From positions 1,178,001 through 1,242,000 of the forward strand of contig NEEC01000019.1 in assembly GCA_002189035.1 (NCBI GenBank): a stretch of 64,000 bases of DNA, written 5' to 3'. The translations under genes and the position numbers were made by a program. Position 1 is the first letter of the stretch. The number at the start of each line of letters is the position of its first letter. Source of the stretch: Utricularia gibba (taxonomy: Eukaryota; Streptophyta; Magnoliopsida; Lamiales; Lentibulariaceae). This document shows positions 52,876 through 62,589 of this stretch, piece by piece. The notes under the pieces are model-generated. The model did no database searches. It saw only the letters and a list, made by a program, of their open reading frames with translations, and had not been told where the DNA came from.

Positions 52876-53248
52876 TTAATCAGTAACTGTTGTCTGGAGT
52901 GGGAGAACGCTTTCCACTTCCTTAGCCTCAGCAGCGCTTCTCTCAGCAACAGCTTTGGACATCCCGAACATCTATCAAGTTTTTGCCAATAACCAAATGA
53001 AATCAAAATGGAAAGATTAACCAAATCAAATCAAAATGGAAACTTTAGCCAAATCAAAGAAAGACCTTTTTGATTGTCTTTTGGAAGCAAGTTTTGTGTT
53101 CATCCATAGAGGCATGCATGAATTCATCGATATGCTCTCTCACATCTTGAATAAAAGTAGCGTTCTCGCTCTTCTTCTTCCGGCATGAAGACATGGCTGC
53201 TGCGGCCGCTGGTGTTGGTGTCTCGCTTGGGGCTTTCTCAGTTGCCAT
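52876..53248 (-). CDS. Small conserved plant protein, 92 residues, function unknown
   Basis: Two minus-strand exons, 53248..53066 and 52971..52876, encode 92 residues. A low-complexity Ala/Pro/Thr start (residues 1-19) and basic CRKKKSE precede the conserved-looking core: FIQDVREHIDEFMHASMDEH, KTCFQKTIKKMFGMS and an acidic helix ending VESVLPLQTTV. It is predicted to be soluble and largely helical, with no signal peptide or membrane segment. I do not know a function. The clean intron, phase and codon use support a real gene, and its upstream side carries three GGCCCA/TGGGCC elements, as in housekeeping genes. Confidence 0.8.
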
Positions 53249-53974
53249 TGATGAGTTCTACCTAGTGCAACATCAAAGCGTATGTAAAAACGAAGCCAAC
53301 TAAGTACTTAACCGAACAAAAAAAGGTTCCATCAAAGCGTATCTACAGCATATTACAATTCGGCAGTTCGAGTACTGAAAACACCATAAAGTGCACAACG
53401 AAATGCCTCGATGTGATCAAAATCCAAAAAAAAAAAAAAACCAAACAAAATAGCCATGCCGCCGAATTCACTACAAAACAAAACAAAAAAAAACGGTATC
53501 GCAAGAAATAACATCCAGAGTAATCAACAACCAGCGCTGAGAAATCGCCAAGAATTACCAAATCAGCCTCTGAAACGACTCCACCGCCTCCAGACTTCAC
53601 CAAGAAGCGTGATTGGCAGCAAGAATTTACCGAGAAGAGTAGAATAGGTCGAATGCTTCTTCAGAACAAGAAAACGAACTTTTGTTGGGCCTCAGAAGCG
53701 GCCCAATAAACACGAATCCGGCCCAACTCTAAACTAAACATTCCCCCTTTAAAATTGAAAGTTATTGGACCAATCGGAATACATGGGCCACTTTTTAAAA
53801 TCTAAAAAATAAATGAATTTCTAATGATAATAAAAAAATAATAATCAGATAGCTACATATTCCCCCAACTGCATCACCTTCTTCCTACTTTTGAGCTGCT
53901 GGTTACACCGAGGTCCATGGAGAGAGTTCACAGATTCCCCGCTAGAAATCACCGGAACTTCAACTCCAGTTCAC
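53249..53974. promoter_or_regulatory. Promoter of the small gene with three site II elements; PSF2 3' flank
   Basis: TGGGCC at 53686-53691 and GGCCCA at 53700-53705 and 53720-53725 cluster within 40 bp, about 440 bp upstream of the small gene's ATG. Such TCP-bound site II elements mark genes active in dividing cells. The right part is the 3' flank of PSF2. No other gene is seen. Confidence 0.55.
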
Positions 53975-55338
53975 CTATCTATCCTTGAGCGGCCGCTGAA
54001 AACCCAAGAACAAGATTCTCAGCAAAAACATAAGTATAAGAATGAATGCTGCTGCTGGTCAAGAGATCTCATGGATTGAAGCTCTGTATCTCAGAAGAGT
54101 AAAAGAACCGAAAGACTTACCCTTGGTCCGCGGTTGGCCGCTGCTGCCTGGGGCTGTCTGCTGGGAATGCCATCTGATTCTTGTATCATCTCAGAGCTAC
54201 TGAGCTTGTTGAACGTCTCTAGAGCTCTTGTAACAAATGGCCGGACGATGTTTGCCTCCATTGCGGACAAGTTTTTAAGCTGAAATTGTTAAGTGCCTCT
54301 CATGTGGTAATGCAGAACAGCAACAGCACCAGTTTTCATGTAATATGAAATGGGAGAATAGCGAAGAACCGACACCAGGAATTCTCAATTTCAGATCATG
54401 GCTTGGAATGAAAATCACAATGTCCTTCTTCCCTTGAGGGAGATGGAGTTGGAGCATTACCTTAAGAGCGTATGTACGATCCCTGGAGATGATCTCCAAC
54501 CCTGTGCCAATTTTGTGAAACCGTACGTCCTTGATGTCCTCAATAAGGGACTTTACCTATGGGGGCAGTTGTTTTAGCTCACATAAGCAAAAGGGCTCAT
54601 GGTGGGGTGAAGGGAATAAGCCGGCCAACGTACCATATATGTATCAGGAATGTCTTCCCCGGCGCTACATTGAAGAGAGCAGCCCCTTTACTACATCACA
54701 GAGTGGGAAAAAAAGAAATGTGTATTTACTTACTTATCAAATAGAAGGCGGGATACTTCTATGTAGTGAAATGGCAAAGACTGAAACTTTTCGGAGTTTC
54801 GTTCATCTTCCAGAACTTGTGTTAATTTAGCTGGAGAAAAGGGTAATCAAAATCATGGACTTTGGGTAGGTGAGAAGTTTAAAATGTTGAGATCAAGAAA
54901 TATAAACCTCAGTCAAGGCATTACTTTGAAAATCTTACCAACAGACATCCACTCAGGAGCTCTGATGGTGCATTTCCCTCTTTTCTTCAAGGCAACAGCC
55001 AACCAAAGCGGAACCTGAGCAGGCATCTGTGGCCTGAATGGACCAAAGTCCCCTACACATAGAATAGATAGTGGAAAATGCTTAAGAAGTCGGGGTGCAG
55101 GATAGTTTAAGCAGTAAAAGATACACCATGGGAATATCCGTACAGAGGTAAAGTTAAGGGCATCCATTCTCATATTAGGCACAATCTCAATCATTTCATC
55201 CTCAGCTACAAACTCAAGCTGCAAAATGGTTGCGTTTATGGTCAGTTTAACAGCTACAATAAGATTTCTCTGGAAATTCAAAAGGCATACCTCCGCCCCA
55301 GAAAACCCGCCTCCCTGGAGCTTAGATATGCCCTCCAT
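53975..55338 (-). CDS. PSF2: GINS complex subunit PSF2; apparent 1-nt deletion at a splice junction
   Basis: Eight minus-strand exons: 55338..55291, 55218..55144, 55052..54939, 54830..54734, 54664..54634, 54556..54461, 54279..54121 and 53995..53975, for about 213 residues. GINS (SLD5, PSF1-3) joins MCM2-7 and CDC45 in the replicative helicase. The family signature runs [55 protein letters not shown], then [32 protein letters not shown] and [15 protein letters not shown]; the tail is RGPRRPLKDR. Exons 2 and 3 do not join in frame: the donor after ACCTCT (GTACGG) leaves no spare base, but exon 3 needs one. The coding sum is 641 nt. One missing G would restore the expected S-G-D-F. A donor 25 bp further on would keep the frame but insert foreign residues. 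The start could also be 55374. Confidence 0.92.
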
Positions 55339-57597
55339 TTCCAATTTATCCCCTTCTCTAACAACGCTGTTCACCAGAGGATTGGATATCAGCGATACTT
55401 CTACAAGCAGAACAGCTAGATGTCTTATAAATCATTTCAGAGAAACTTAAAGCTAAGTAGCATTGCAGAGTTGACTACTGAGAACTTTCTCCAGTTTCCT
55501 CATAAGAAACTGGCTGTCATTTACATATCTCATCAATCAAATTACACAGCAGCCTCACACACGTTAAAGCTACGTCACTGGGTTGCCTATGCCGCAGAAT
55601 TCCTAACTTTATTTCCATTTTGGTTCAAACAAGTACACGCGCCAGAACAGGACTACAATTAAACCACTGCGATCGTCCCCGGAGTCTCATGTATTAGCAA
55701 AGGAACATCAACAGAATCAAAATCTTCTCGCATATTTAAAACAAGCATAGAATCTCTTGTAAAAAGCAGTCCTACCGGGCTAACGGCGGCGGCACGACAG
55801 TGGCTGCGGAGTCCCCTGGGCTGCCGATCGGAGGAACAAAAACGAAGCGATGAGGATTTGGGCTTTACCACTAAATAGGCCGAATTTACTACAGCTCAAG
55901 ACCCACACAGCCCATCCAGGAGCCGCTCATTTTCGGAAGTGGTAGGAGAGAAATCCTTGAATTCGGCAAGCAAGTCTCCACTTTCAGAGCGAAATAGCAC
56001 TTCCCCCCTAGAGTTTTCTGAACTCTCTGGGATAGATCGACGACCGTTATGGAGACAATACAAGCAATGGAGAAACCGATTTACACTTCCTTGACCAAGG
56101 TAAGTAAAGACGCCTCCAGAACTCCCACGGATTCTGTAAAAAGTTTGCCTTGATACCCATTTCCATTCAGAAGAAGAGGAGAATGCAGCCCGTCAGCAGG
56201 GAAAGCAGTCTTCTTGTTTATACGCCACGCTTACATAGGACCATATCATTAGGACATGGATTCGTTGGACGTAGTCCCATTCCATTACAAATTGTATAAG
56301 AAACACGTGCCGATTTTTCAAATACTTGTGAAACAGTGATGTAAAGCATCCGTACTGCTCCCTTAGTTCCAGAAAAACGGTGAAATGGCGTACGAGTATA
56401 TGATCCTCCGACACAGTGGCTATGCGAAATCAACAAAGTAAACACATTACGGCAAATCTCGATTTTGAAATTCTTGTTTCTGTCGCCGTTTTGTTTAAAT
56501 ACGGTCACGTATTTCGGTGAAAGAGCCGTTTTTTGCGTCTTGTTTTACTCTGAACCCATGTTGTCTGTTTCATCATCATGGGTTTGTCTTCATGTGGAGT
56601 ATCATTATTCCCCTTCACCCACTTCTTTGAAAAACCCACAAGAGCATCAACAGGGCTCACTCACACTCCTTCCCAAGAGCAATGGCTGGTTCCTCATTTT
56701 CTTCTCCACAATGTTTCAACTTCAGGTGCTTCTTTTAGCAAAAGATGGAGTTTTTGGTAAGCATTTTCTGTTTCTTCAGTGGTTGTTGCTCTATTCAAGT
56801 GTAACCTAAAAACTTCGCCATTTTCGTTTTTCAAAATGGGGATGGGTGGTGCATTTTCTGCTGTGGCTTCTTGTCTCTTTGCACACTCATCTGGTAAAAA
56901 GCAGTGTTTCTAAATGGATTGTTGTTTCACATCTGTGAAAAGCAACTTTTTTGAAAAGAACTGCATATCCCTCCTTCTCCAGCGCTTTCACCGTCCTTTT
57001 TTTTTTATTTCTGTTGAAAGATTCTGCTTCTTCAAAGACTGTAGAATTATGGGAGCTTTAATTTTGAAAAAGGGGGAATCTTGCTTGTCCGGCAACCTCC
57101 AAACACTCACCTAGAATTGCTTCTGGGATTCCTAGCATTATTGGCTTCCCTCTGCAGAGAATATCTTTTAAGTAAGCCATTAATTCCGGGGAGAATCCCT
57201 AGTTTGTAGGGGACTTTCTCTGTAAGTTCACGGCGGTTCTGAAGGTTTTTAGTTTACCGTCGAGCACCTCGTGACTGCATTTATTGTGAGTGGTCTTTTT
57301 TTTTTCAAAAAAACGTTCATAGCTGTTTTTCTCATATGGGGGGCGTGAGCAAATTTATATCTCTTCGTTATCTGTGTGTGACCACATACAACTGATGAAA
57401 GTGATTGTCTTTAATAATCCTTCAGATGTTTGTTGTGCATTAAACTGCATTGGATTCCGATGTTTTATTTCTATTTGCTTCCCTTTTGCTCTTCTGTCCT
57501 TGAGCTCTCTGGTGTTGCAGGAGTGAAAGCTTCCCTCTAAGCAGCTCCTGCTGAAGTACCCAAGAACCAGTTTTTACTATTCTGACAGTAGGGAGGT
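55339..57597. other. PSF2/ICR intergenic region and ICR 5' leader with long intron
   Basis: PSF2 (-) and ICR (+) diverge here. GGCC/GCCCA elements at about 55860-55920 suit a shared promoter. An ICR first exon probably ends at 56099, where AAG is followed by GTAAGTAAAG; the matching acceptor is GTTGCAG before GAGTGAAAGC at about 57521. That leader intron would be 1.4 kb, common for plant genes. ATGs at 56049 and 56067 in the first exon would give a short uORF. No protein gene is seen inside the intron. Confidence 0.45.
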
Positions 57598-59653
57598 ATG
57601 CAGACTCCTAAATCAAGGTAATTTCCTAGCTTCTGGAGAATGTTTTAGCACATGCATCACTAGTTTTATCAGGTTTACTTGGTCCAGCTTCTGTGATTTC
57701 TGAAGCCTGCTCTCTGTGGCTATCGGGATTGTAAAATTCAGCACTTCTAGCTCAGTTTTCATTGTGTGTTTATTGGTTTCCAGAGCTAGTTCCGGTAGCA
57801 ATGCACCCCAGAGAACCTCCCCTCGCACTGCAACTTCGGAGGCATCCCGCAAGAACTCTCCACGATCCGCTACTTCAGATGCATCGGAAAAGGTTTCTCC
57901 GAGGGTGGTGCGTCAGCTGAAAGCAACCCCAATTTCTTCAGAGCCTACTGATTCTTCTTCCAACCCTGCGGCAAGGGCATCCAAGGGAAGTTCTAAACTG
58001 GCCCCTGAGGTATTACAGTACGTCCCCAGCTTACCGGAATATGCTCTTTTCTAAAGAAAAACTTGGTGTAAATTTCAGAAAAAGAGCCATGCGAAAGTTG
58101 GTGAACTAGAATCTCAGATTTCCGTGCTCAAGAGTGATCTGCAACTTGTGAAAGATCAGTTATCTGCTACTGAAGAACTGAAGAAACAAGCTCAGCTAGA
58201 AGCTGAAGAATCTAACCAAAAGTTGATAGCCCTGTCCTTGAAGCTGATTGAATCCCAAAGACATCTTCTTCAGCAGTCGACTGCATCAGCAGAAATGAAT
58301 GAGAATTTGGAGAAAAGTGTTGATGGAGTTGTGTCTGAACTTAAAGATGATGTGCAAGTGAAGAGTACTCAGGAGTCATGTGCAGTGGCCTCTGCATTAG
58401 ATGAGGTCAAAAAACTCAAATCACAGCTTGAACTCGAAGCTGAATCAAAAGCCAGAAAATTGGAGAGCACTGAGGATGTGGAAACTGAGATACAGGAAGT
58501 GAAACAGAAGTTGTCCGAGACGCTTTCGCTTGTTGAAGACATGAAAAACCAGCTAAGTGAAGCTAAGGAATCTGAACTTCATGCCCAGGGAGTTGTCGAA
58601 GAGATATCAGAGCAACTAGAAATGGCAAAAGAGAAGGTAGAAAATCTAAAGTTGGAAGGTTTCAAGGCCTCTGAAGCGTATGATAACATTGTTTATGAGC
58701 TCGAGCGTTCGAGGGCTCATGCAGAGTCCCTAGAAGAGCTTGTGAAGAAACTTGAATCTGAAACCGAGTGCATTAATGAGACAGCTGCAAATGAGAAGCT
58801 GGAGATGGAGGCCATTAAAATTGAAGTTGAGCATCTAAGAACTGCCGTTGAAGCTGCTGAAAAAAGATACAACGAGGAACAAGCCCGAAGCTCGGAGCAG
58901 GCTAGAAATGCAGTTGAAATGATAGAAAGGATCAAAGCTGAGTCGAGTCAAAGAGAAACTGAGTTGGAGATCGAGCTGCAAACAACCAGGAAAGAAATCG
59001 ATGAGCTGAAAGCAAATCTTATGGATAAAGAAACAGAGTTACAAGGTATATGTGAAGAGAATGAAGCTCTTTCAGCGAAGCTTGAGAAATCTTTGGTTGG
59101 TCCCAGTGAATTTGAACTTGAGAAAGAGCTTCAATGGTCAAAGGGGGAAGCAGAAAGGCTGAGAGCCCTTTTGGCGGAAAAAGAGGCCCTCTTCAGAAGT
59201 GTATTCGATGAAAATGAAAAGCTGAAGCTGCACATTGAAAAAACAGTCAATGCCAATGAAATTAAAAAGTTCAAGCCTGAAATAGCCGCTGTGAGGACTG
59301 CAGAAGGTGACTTCTCCATGAGGATCAGCCACCTAACTGAGGAAGTCGATAGGGTCAACAAGAAGGCAGCAAGAGCGGCTGAACAGCTAGAGGCTGCTCA
59401 GGCTGCAAAAGCGGAGATGGAAGCTGAACTCAGGCGAGTGAAAGTGCAATCCGACCAGTGGAGGAAGGCAGCAGAGGCTGCTGCAGCGATGATTTCAAGT
59501 GGAAACAATGGCCAAGTGATGGAACGCACAGGATCAATGGGAAGCCACTTTAGCAGCATGGAATCCACTTATGCAGATGATCTGGACGATGATCTGCTGA
59601 AGAAGAAAAACCCAAGCATGCTTACAAGGCTTTGGAGGAAGCCACAAAAATAG
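57598..59653 (+). CDS. ICR: Interactor of constitutive active ROPs (ICR/RIP) coiled-coil protein
   Basis: Three coding exons, 57598..57617, 57784..58009 and 58079..59653, give 606 residues. The start is MQTPKS, standard for ICR2/3/5-type proteins, followed by a Ser/Pro/Arg-rich region with repeated [10 protein letters not shown]-like segments. From about residue 85 to 560 the protein is an almost continuous heptad coiled coil rich in Glu, Lys and Leu. The conserved [14 protein letters not shown] block, needed for ROP GTPase binding in ICR proteins, lies near residue 540, and the C-terminus ends LDDDLLKKK and [13 protein letters not shown] proteins link active ROP GTPases to the exocyst, microtubules or kinesins at the plasma membrane. 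Which ICR this is cannot be settled. The tiny first coding exon (20 nt)is supported by the conserved N-terminus. Confidence 0.94.
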
Positions 59654-60399
59654 AACTTTTATGTTGCCAAGGCATTCTTCTCCCTTCGTTCTTCAGTAAT
59701 GTAATATGTGATTCTCAGGTTGCTGTCCACACCCTTTTGCTATGAAACCAAGTACATCACAAATTCAATGCCACAGCTAGGAGTAATGAAGAACTGTCTC
59801 ACAAACTTGAGACAAGGCGGGGGTCAGCAAAAGGAGCCTTGTCAGAAGGCAAATGCAGAAGGCGGCCCCCATTCTACAAGCTCCAGGTCCCTGGTTTCAA
59901 AGCCAAATTGGTTCAATCTTGAATTCTGAAGTAAAACTTTGTATTTCAAGAGACACATACAATATCTATGATATCGAAAACTATCGATTTTACCCGTTAT
60001 TTCAAAGATGGTGTGTAGCCTGAAGGTAACTCTTCATTACAAAATTGTTTCATGTATATCTTTAGATATGTATTTGAACACTTGCCAAAGAAACACAACA
60101 TTTTGAGGAAATAGGTTTGTCTGAAGCCAATGTGTGTTCATGTTCAATGATGGCTCAAGGCCTAGAGAAATCATTAATGGGCCGGCATATTAGCACCCGA
60201 TAATGGGTCGAAATATTAGCCCATTTCCGCTGAAGCTCAATTTCAGAATCCGTTAGATACGGCGTCGTTTCTCATTGAGCGGACGTTCAGCCATCGGCAT
60301 TGTAGGGCATTCGCCGGCATCGCTGGACACTGAAGTCCTCGTCAGGGCTTCTACTACCACCAGCGCACCGTTTTCCGGTGATTTTGTTGTGATCGGAAA
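59654..60399. promoter_or_regulatory. ICR 3' flank and promoter of the mitochondrial L15 gene
   Basis: The last 230 bp before the L15 start hold TGGGCC at 60178-60183, GCCCA at 60219-60223 and ACGGCGTCGTTT near 60258. Site II elements of this kind are typical of genes for mitochondrial and ribosomal proteins. No gene lies in the left part. Confidence 0.6.
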
Positions 60400-61761
60400 A
60401 TGATTAGAGGAAGATTAGTTTCTTTTTTAGCCTCTTCCTTCCGCATTTCTCATCATATGAAACAGAATGCGACAGGCATATCTCAGCAATTTCCCGCTTT
60501 TAAGTTCCCCGAGCTCCATGGGGCGATTTCGAGTAGCAGCCCTGGTCTTATCGGCGTTAGAGCATACAGCAGTCTCCTGGCTTTGAACGATCTGAGGGAT
60601 AATCCAGGGGCTCGTAAGCAGAAGACGAGAAAGGGAAGAGGAATCGGTTCTGGTAAAGGGAAAACAGCGGGCCGGGGGCACAAGGGTCAGAAGGCCCGTG
60701 GCACGATGAAATTCGGGTTTGAAGGTGGGCAAACCCCGTTACGCCGCCGCGTCCCTAAACGGGGGTTTAAGAATCCCTTCAGTCTCACATTTCAGGTAAA
60801 TCCTTTCATTTATTTCCCTTCTTTTGTTCGTAGTTGCCTTAGCTTGGGTTACTGCAATTTGGCAGCGAATCCTGAATGCATTTTGATTGATTGAATTCTG
60901 AACTGACTTCTTGGTTGCCTCCTTAAAGAACGGTTTTGGAATAATTACTTGTTCGTAATGATGTATGTGCATTGAAGTAAAACCCAGATGGGAATTTGAT
61001 CATCCTTCTCTAGGCTTCATGTGAATGAAATGCTACGTTTGAATATGAACTGATGTACAGAACGATGGTTTTACTGCACATGCAGCCAGTTAGCCTTGGG
61101 AAAATTGCAAAGTTTATCAATGCCGGAAAGATTGATTCTTCAGAGTTAATCTCTATGAAGACTCTAAAGGCAAGCATTTTGATCTGCATCTTTATCTCAT
61201 TTCCTCCCTATTTCTCCAAATTTTCTGCTCTCCTCGAGCTTCCCCCTTTTCTATGTCCAAAAGGATTGCGGAGCAATAGGAAAGCAGATAAAAGATGGAG
61301 TTAGGCTAATGGGACGTGGTGCTGATGACATTCAATGGCCTATTCATCTTGAGGTAAGTATACCCAAAGCTCTTACAAATTCACGCAGGCTTCTATACAA
61401 ACAGGATCTTAATATTCTAAGCTGCCTCTCAATTTGAATCTTCACAGCAAAACCTGATTAACGGTTTCCTTATGCATAACTTTGGTTTGTGTTGTTTTTA
61501 ACAAAGGTGTCAAGAGTGACAGTGAGAGCAAAGGCTGCAGTTGAGAATGCAGGTGGATCAGTAAGAAGGGTTTATTACAACAAGCTTGGATTAAGGGCGC
61601 TGCTGAAACCAGAGTGGTTCGAGAAGAAGGGGCGATTGCTTCCTAAGGCGGCAAGGCCTCCGCCTAGGCAGAGCGACAAAGTAGACAGCATCGGCCGGCT
61701 TCCTGCCCCAAGGAAGCCCATTCCTTTTCCTTCTGAGGTAAATGAGCCCCTCCCAGCATGA
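60400..61761 (+). CDS. MRPL15: Mitochondrial large-subunit ribosomal protein L15 (uL15m)
   Basis: Four exons (60400..60795, 61086..61169, 61264..61353, 61507..61761) encode 274 residues. Residues 1 to about 55 are a basic, Ser-rich mitochondrial presequence ([16 protein letters not shown]). The bacterial L15 core follows: [39 protein letters not shown] and [17 protein letters not shown], then the L18e/L15 fold in exons 2-4. It binds 23S-type rRNA in the mitochondrial large subunit; a presequence of this type argues against the plastid. The C-terminal extension is Pro/Lys-rich. Intron 2 starts with GC rather than GT (AAG|GCAAGC at 61169/61170), a recognised minor donor class; no in-frame GT is nearby. 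Confidence 0.95.
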
Positions 61762-62589
61762 GCAAGTTACTCAGTTTCATCTGTTCTTTTTCCTGCTAAC
61801 AAAAAAGTCATCAAAATGTAATGCTTTTTTTTTCTTAATCTCGCTGTCAAACAAACGTCTACTGCCATTTCTTTCCATGTTTTGCAAGATCTAATTGGAG
61901 TAAACCAATAATTTTTTACAGTGAGTTGGACAGTTTATGCATGGTGAGTAGTGAGGGATGGACGTCAGGGTTATTCTTGTAAAAGTGCTGAACTTTTTTT
62001 ATTATTTTTAAAATTTTTATTTATATTTAAATAGTTATTGTATTTCTTTGATATTTATTTATGGAGATTATATAGAAAAAGTAAAAAAAAAATGAATACT
62101 TTTGGAATAACTTTATGAAAGAGGTATCTGTTGCAGTGGGTCCCTGGTGCGGACCACGCGCCCTGCCGAATTTGACGCGCCGTGAAAGTAAAATATGGGC
62201 CGTCAGATGTGTCTCCTAGTTCCCGCCACGTGGCGAAATCTAAAGAAAAAATCGGAGAGAGAACCAATGCGTGTCGTGAAGCAATACTTGTGGCCCGCCA
62301 CATCGTGTTACCGTCTCATTGGTCCACGTATTCTACAGGTGTCCTCAATCGACGGCCACGATTTCGCCTCTCGTGTTCCGGCGTCATTACCAGGACTCCC
62401 GGATGCATTTCCTTTTCCATTATAGCAGCGTAGCTCCTCTCCGATATAATGGCGGCCTTCTCTGTTTTCTCTTCCTCTCATACTTTTACGAATCTCTTCT
62501 GGAATTCCGAGGTTTCTCATCCGCTTGTTGTTCCTTGGATTTGGATCTGAGGGTTTGTTTTAGCGTTTTGTTGGTGTTGGAATACGATC
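61762..62589. other. Intergenic: L15 3' flank and PP2C promoter
   Basis: AT-rich to about 62110, then a GC-richer promoter with the 12-bp G-box palindrome at 62224 and a CCACGTA at about 62325. No gene seen. Confidence 0.5.
62224..62235. promoter_or_regulatory. G-box/ABRE palindrome in the PP2CA promoter
   Basis: CGCCACGTGGCG is a perfect 12-bp palindrome built on the CACGTG core, 355 bp upstream of the phosphatase ATG. bZIP ABF/AREB factors bind such sites, and clade A PP2C genes are known to be induced by abscisic acid as negative feedback, so this is a strong candidate ABRE. Confidence 0.65.

Noticed and set aside
54661-54664. A second frameshift in PSF2 before the DIPDTYM segment
   Set aside because: It disappears when the exon is started at 54664 after TTCAATGTAG; the phase then closes with the preceding exon ending at 54734.
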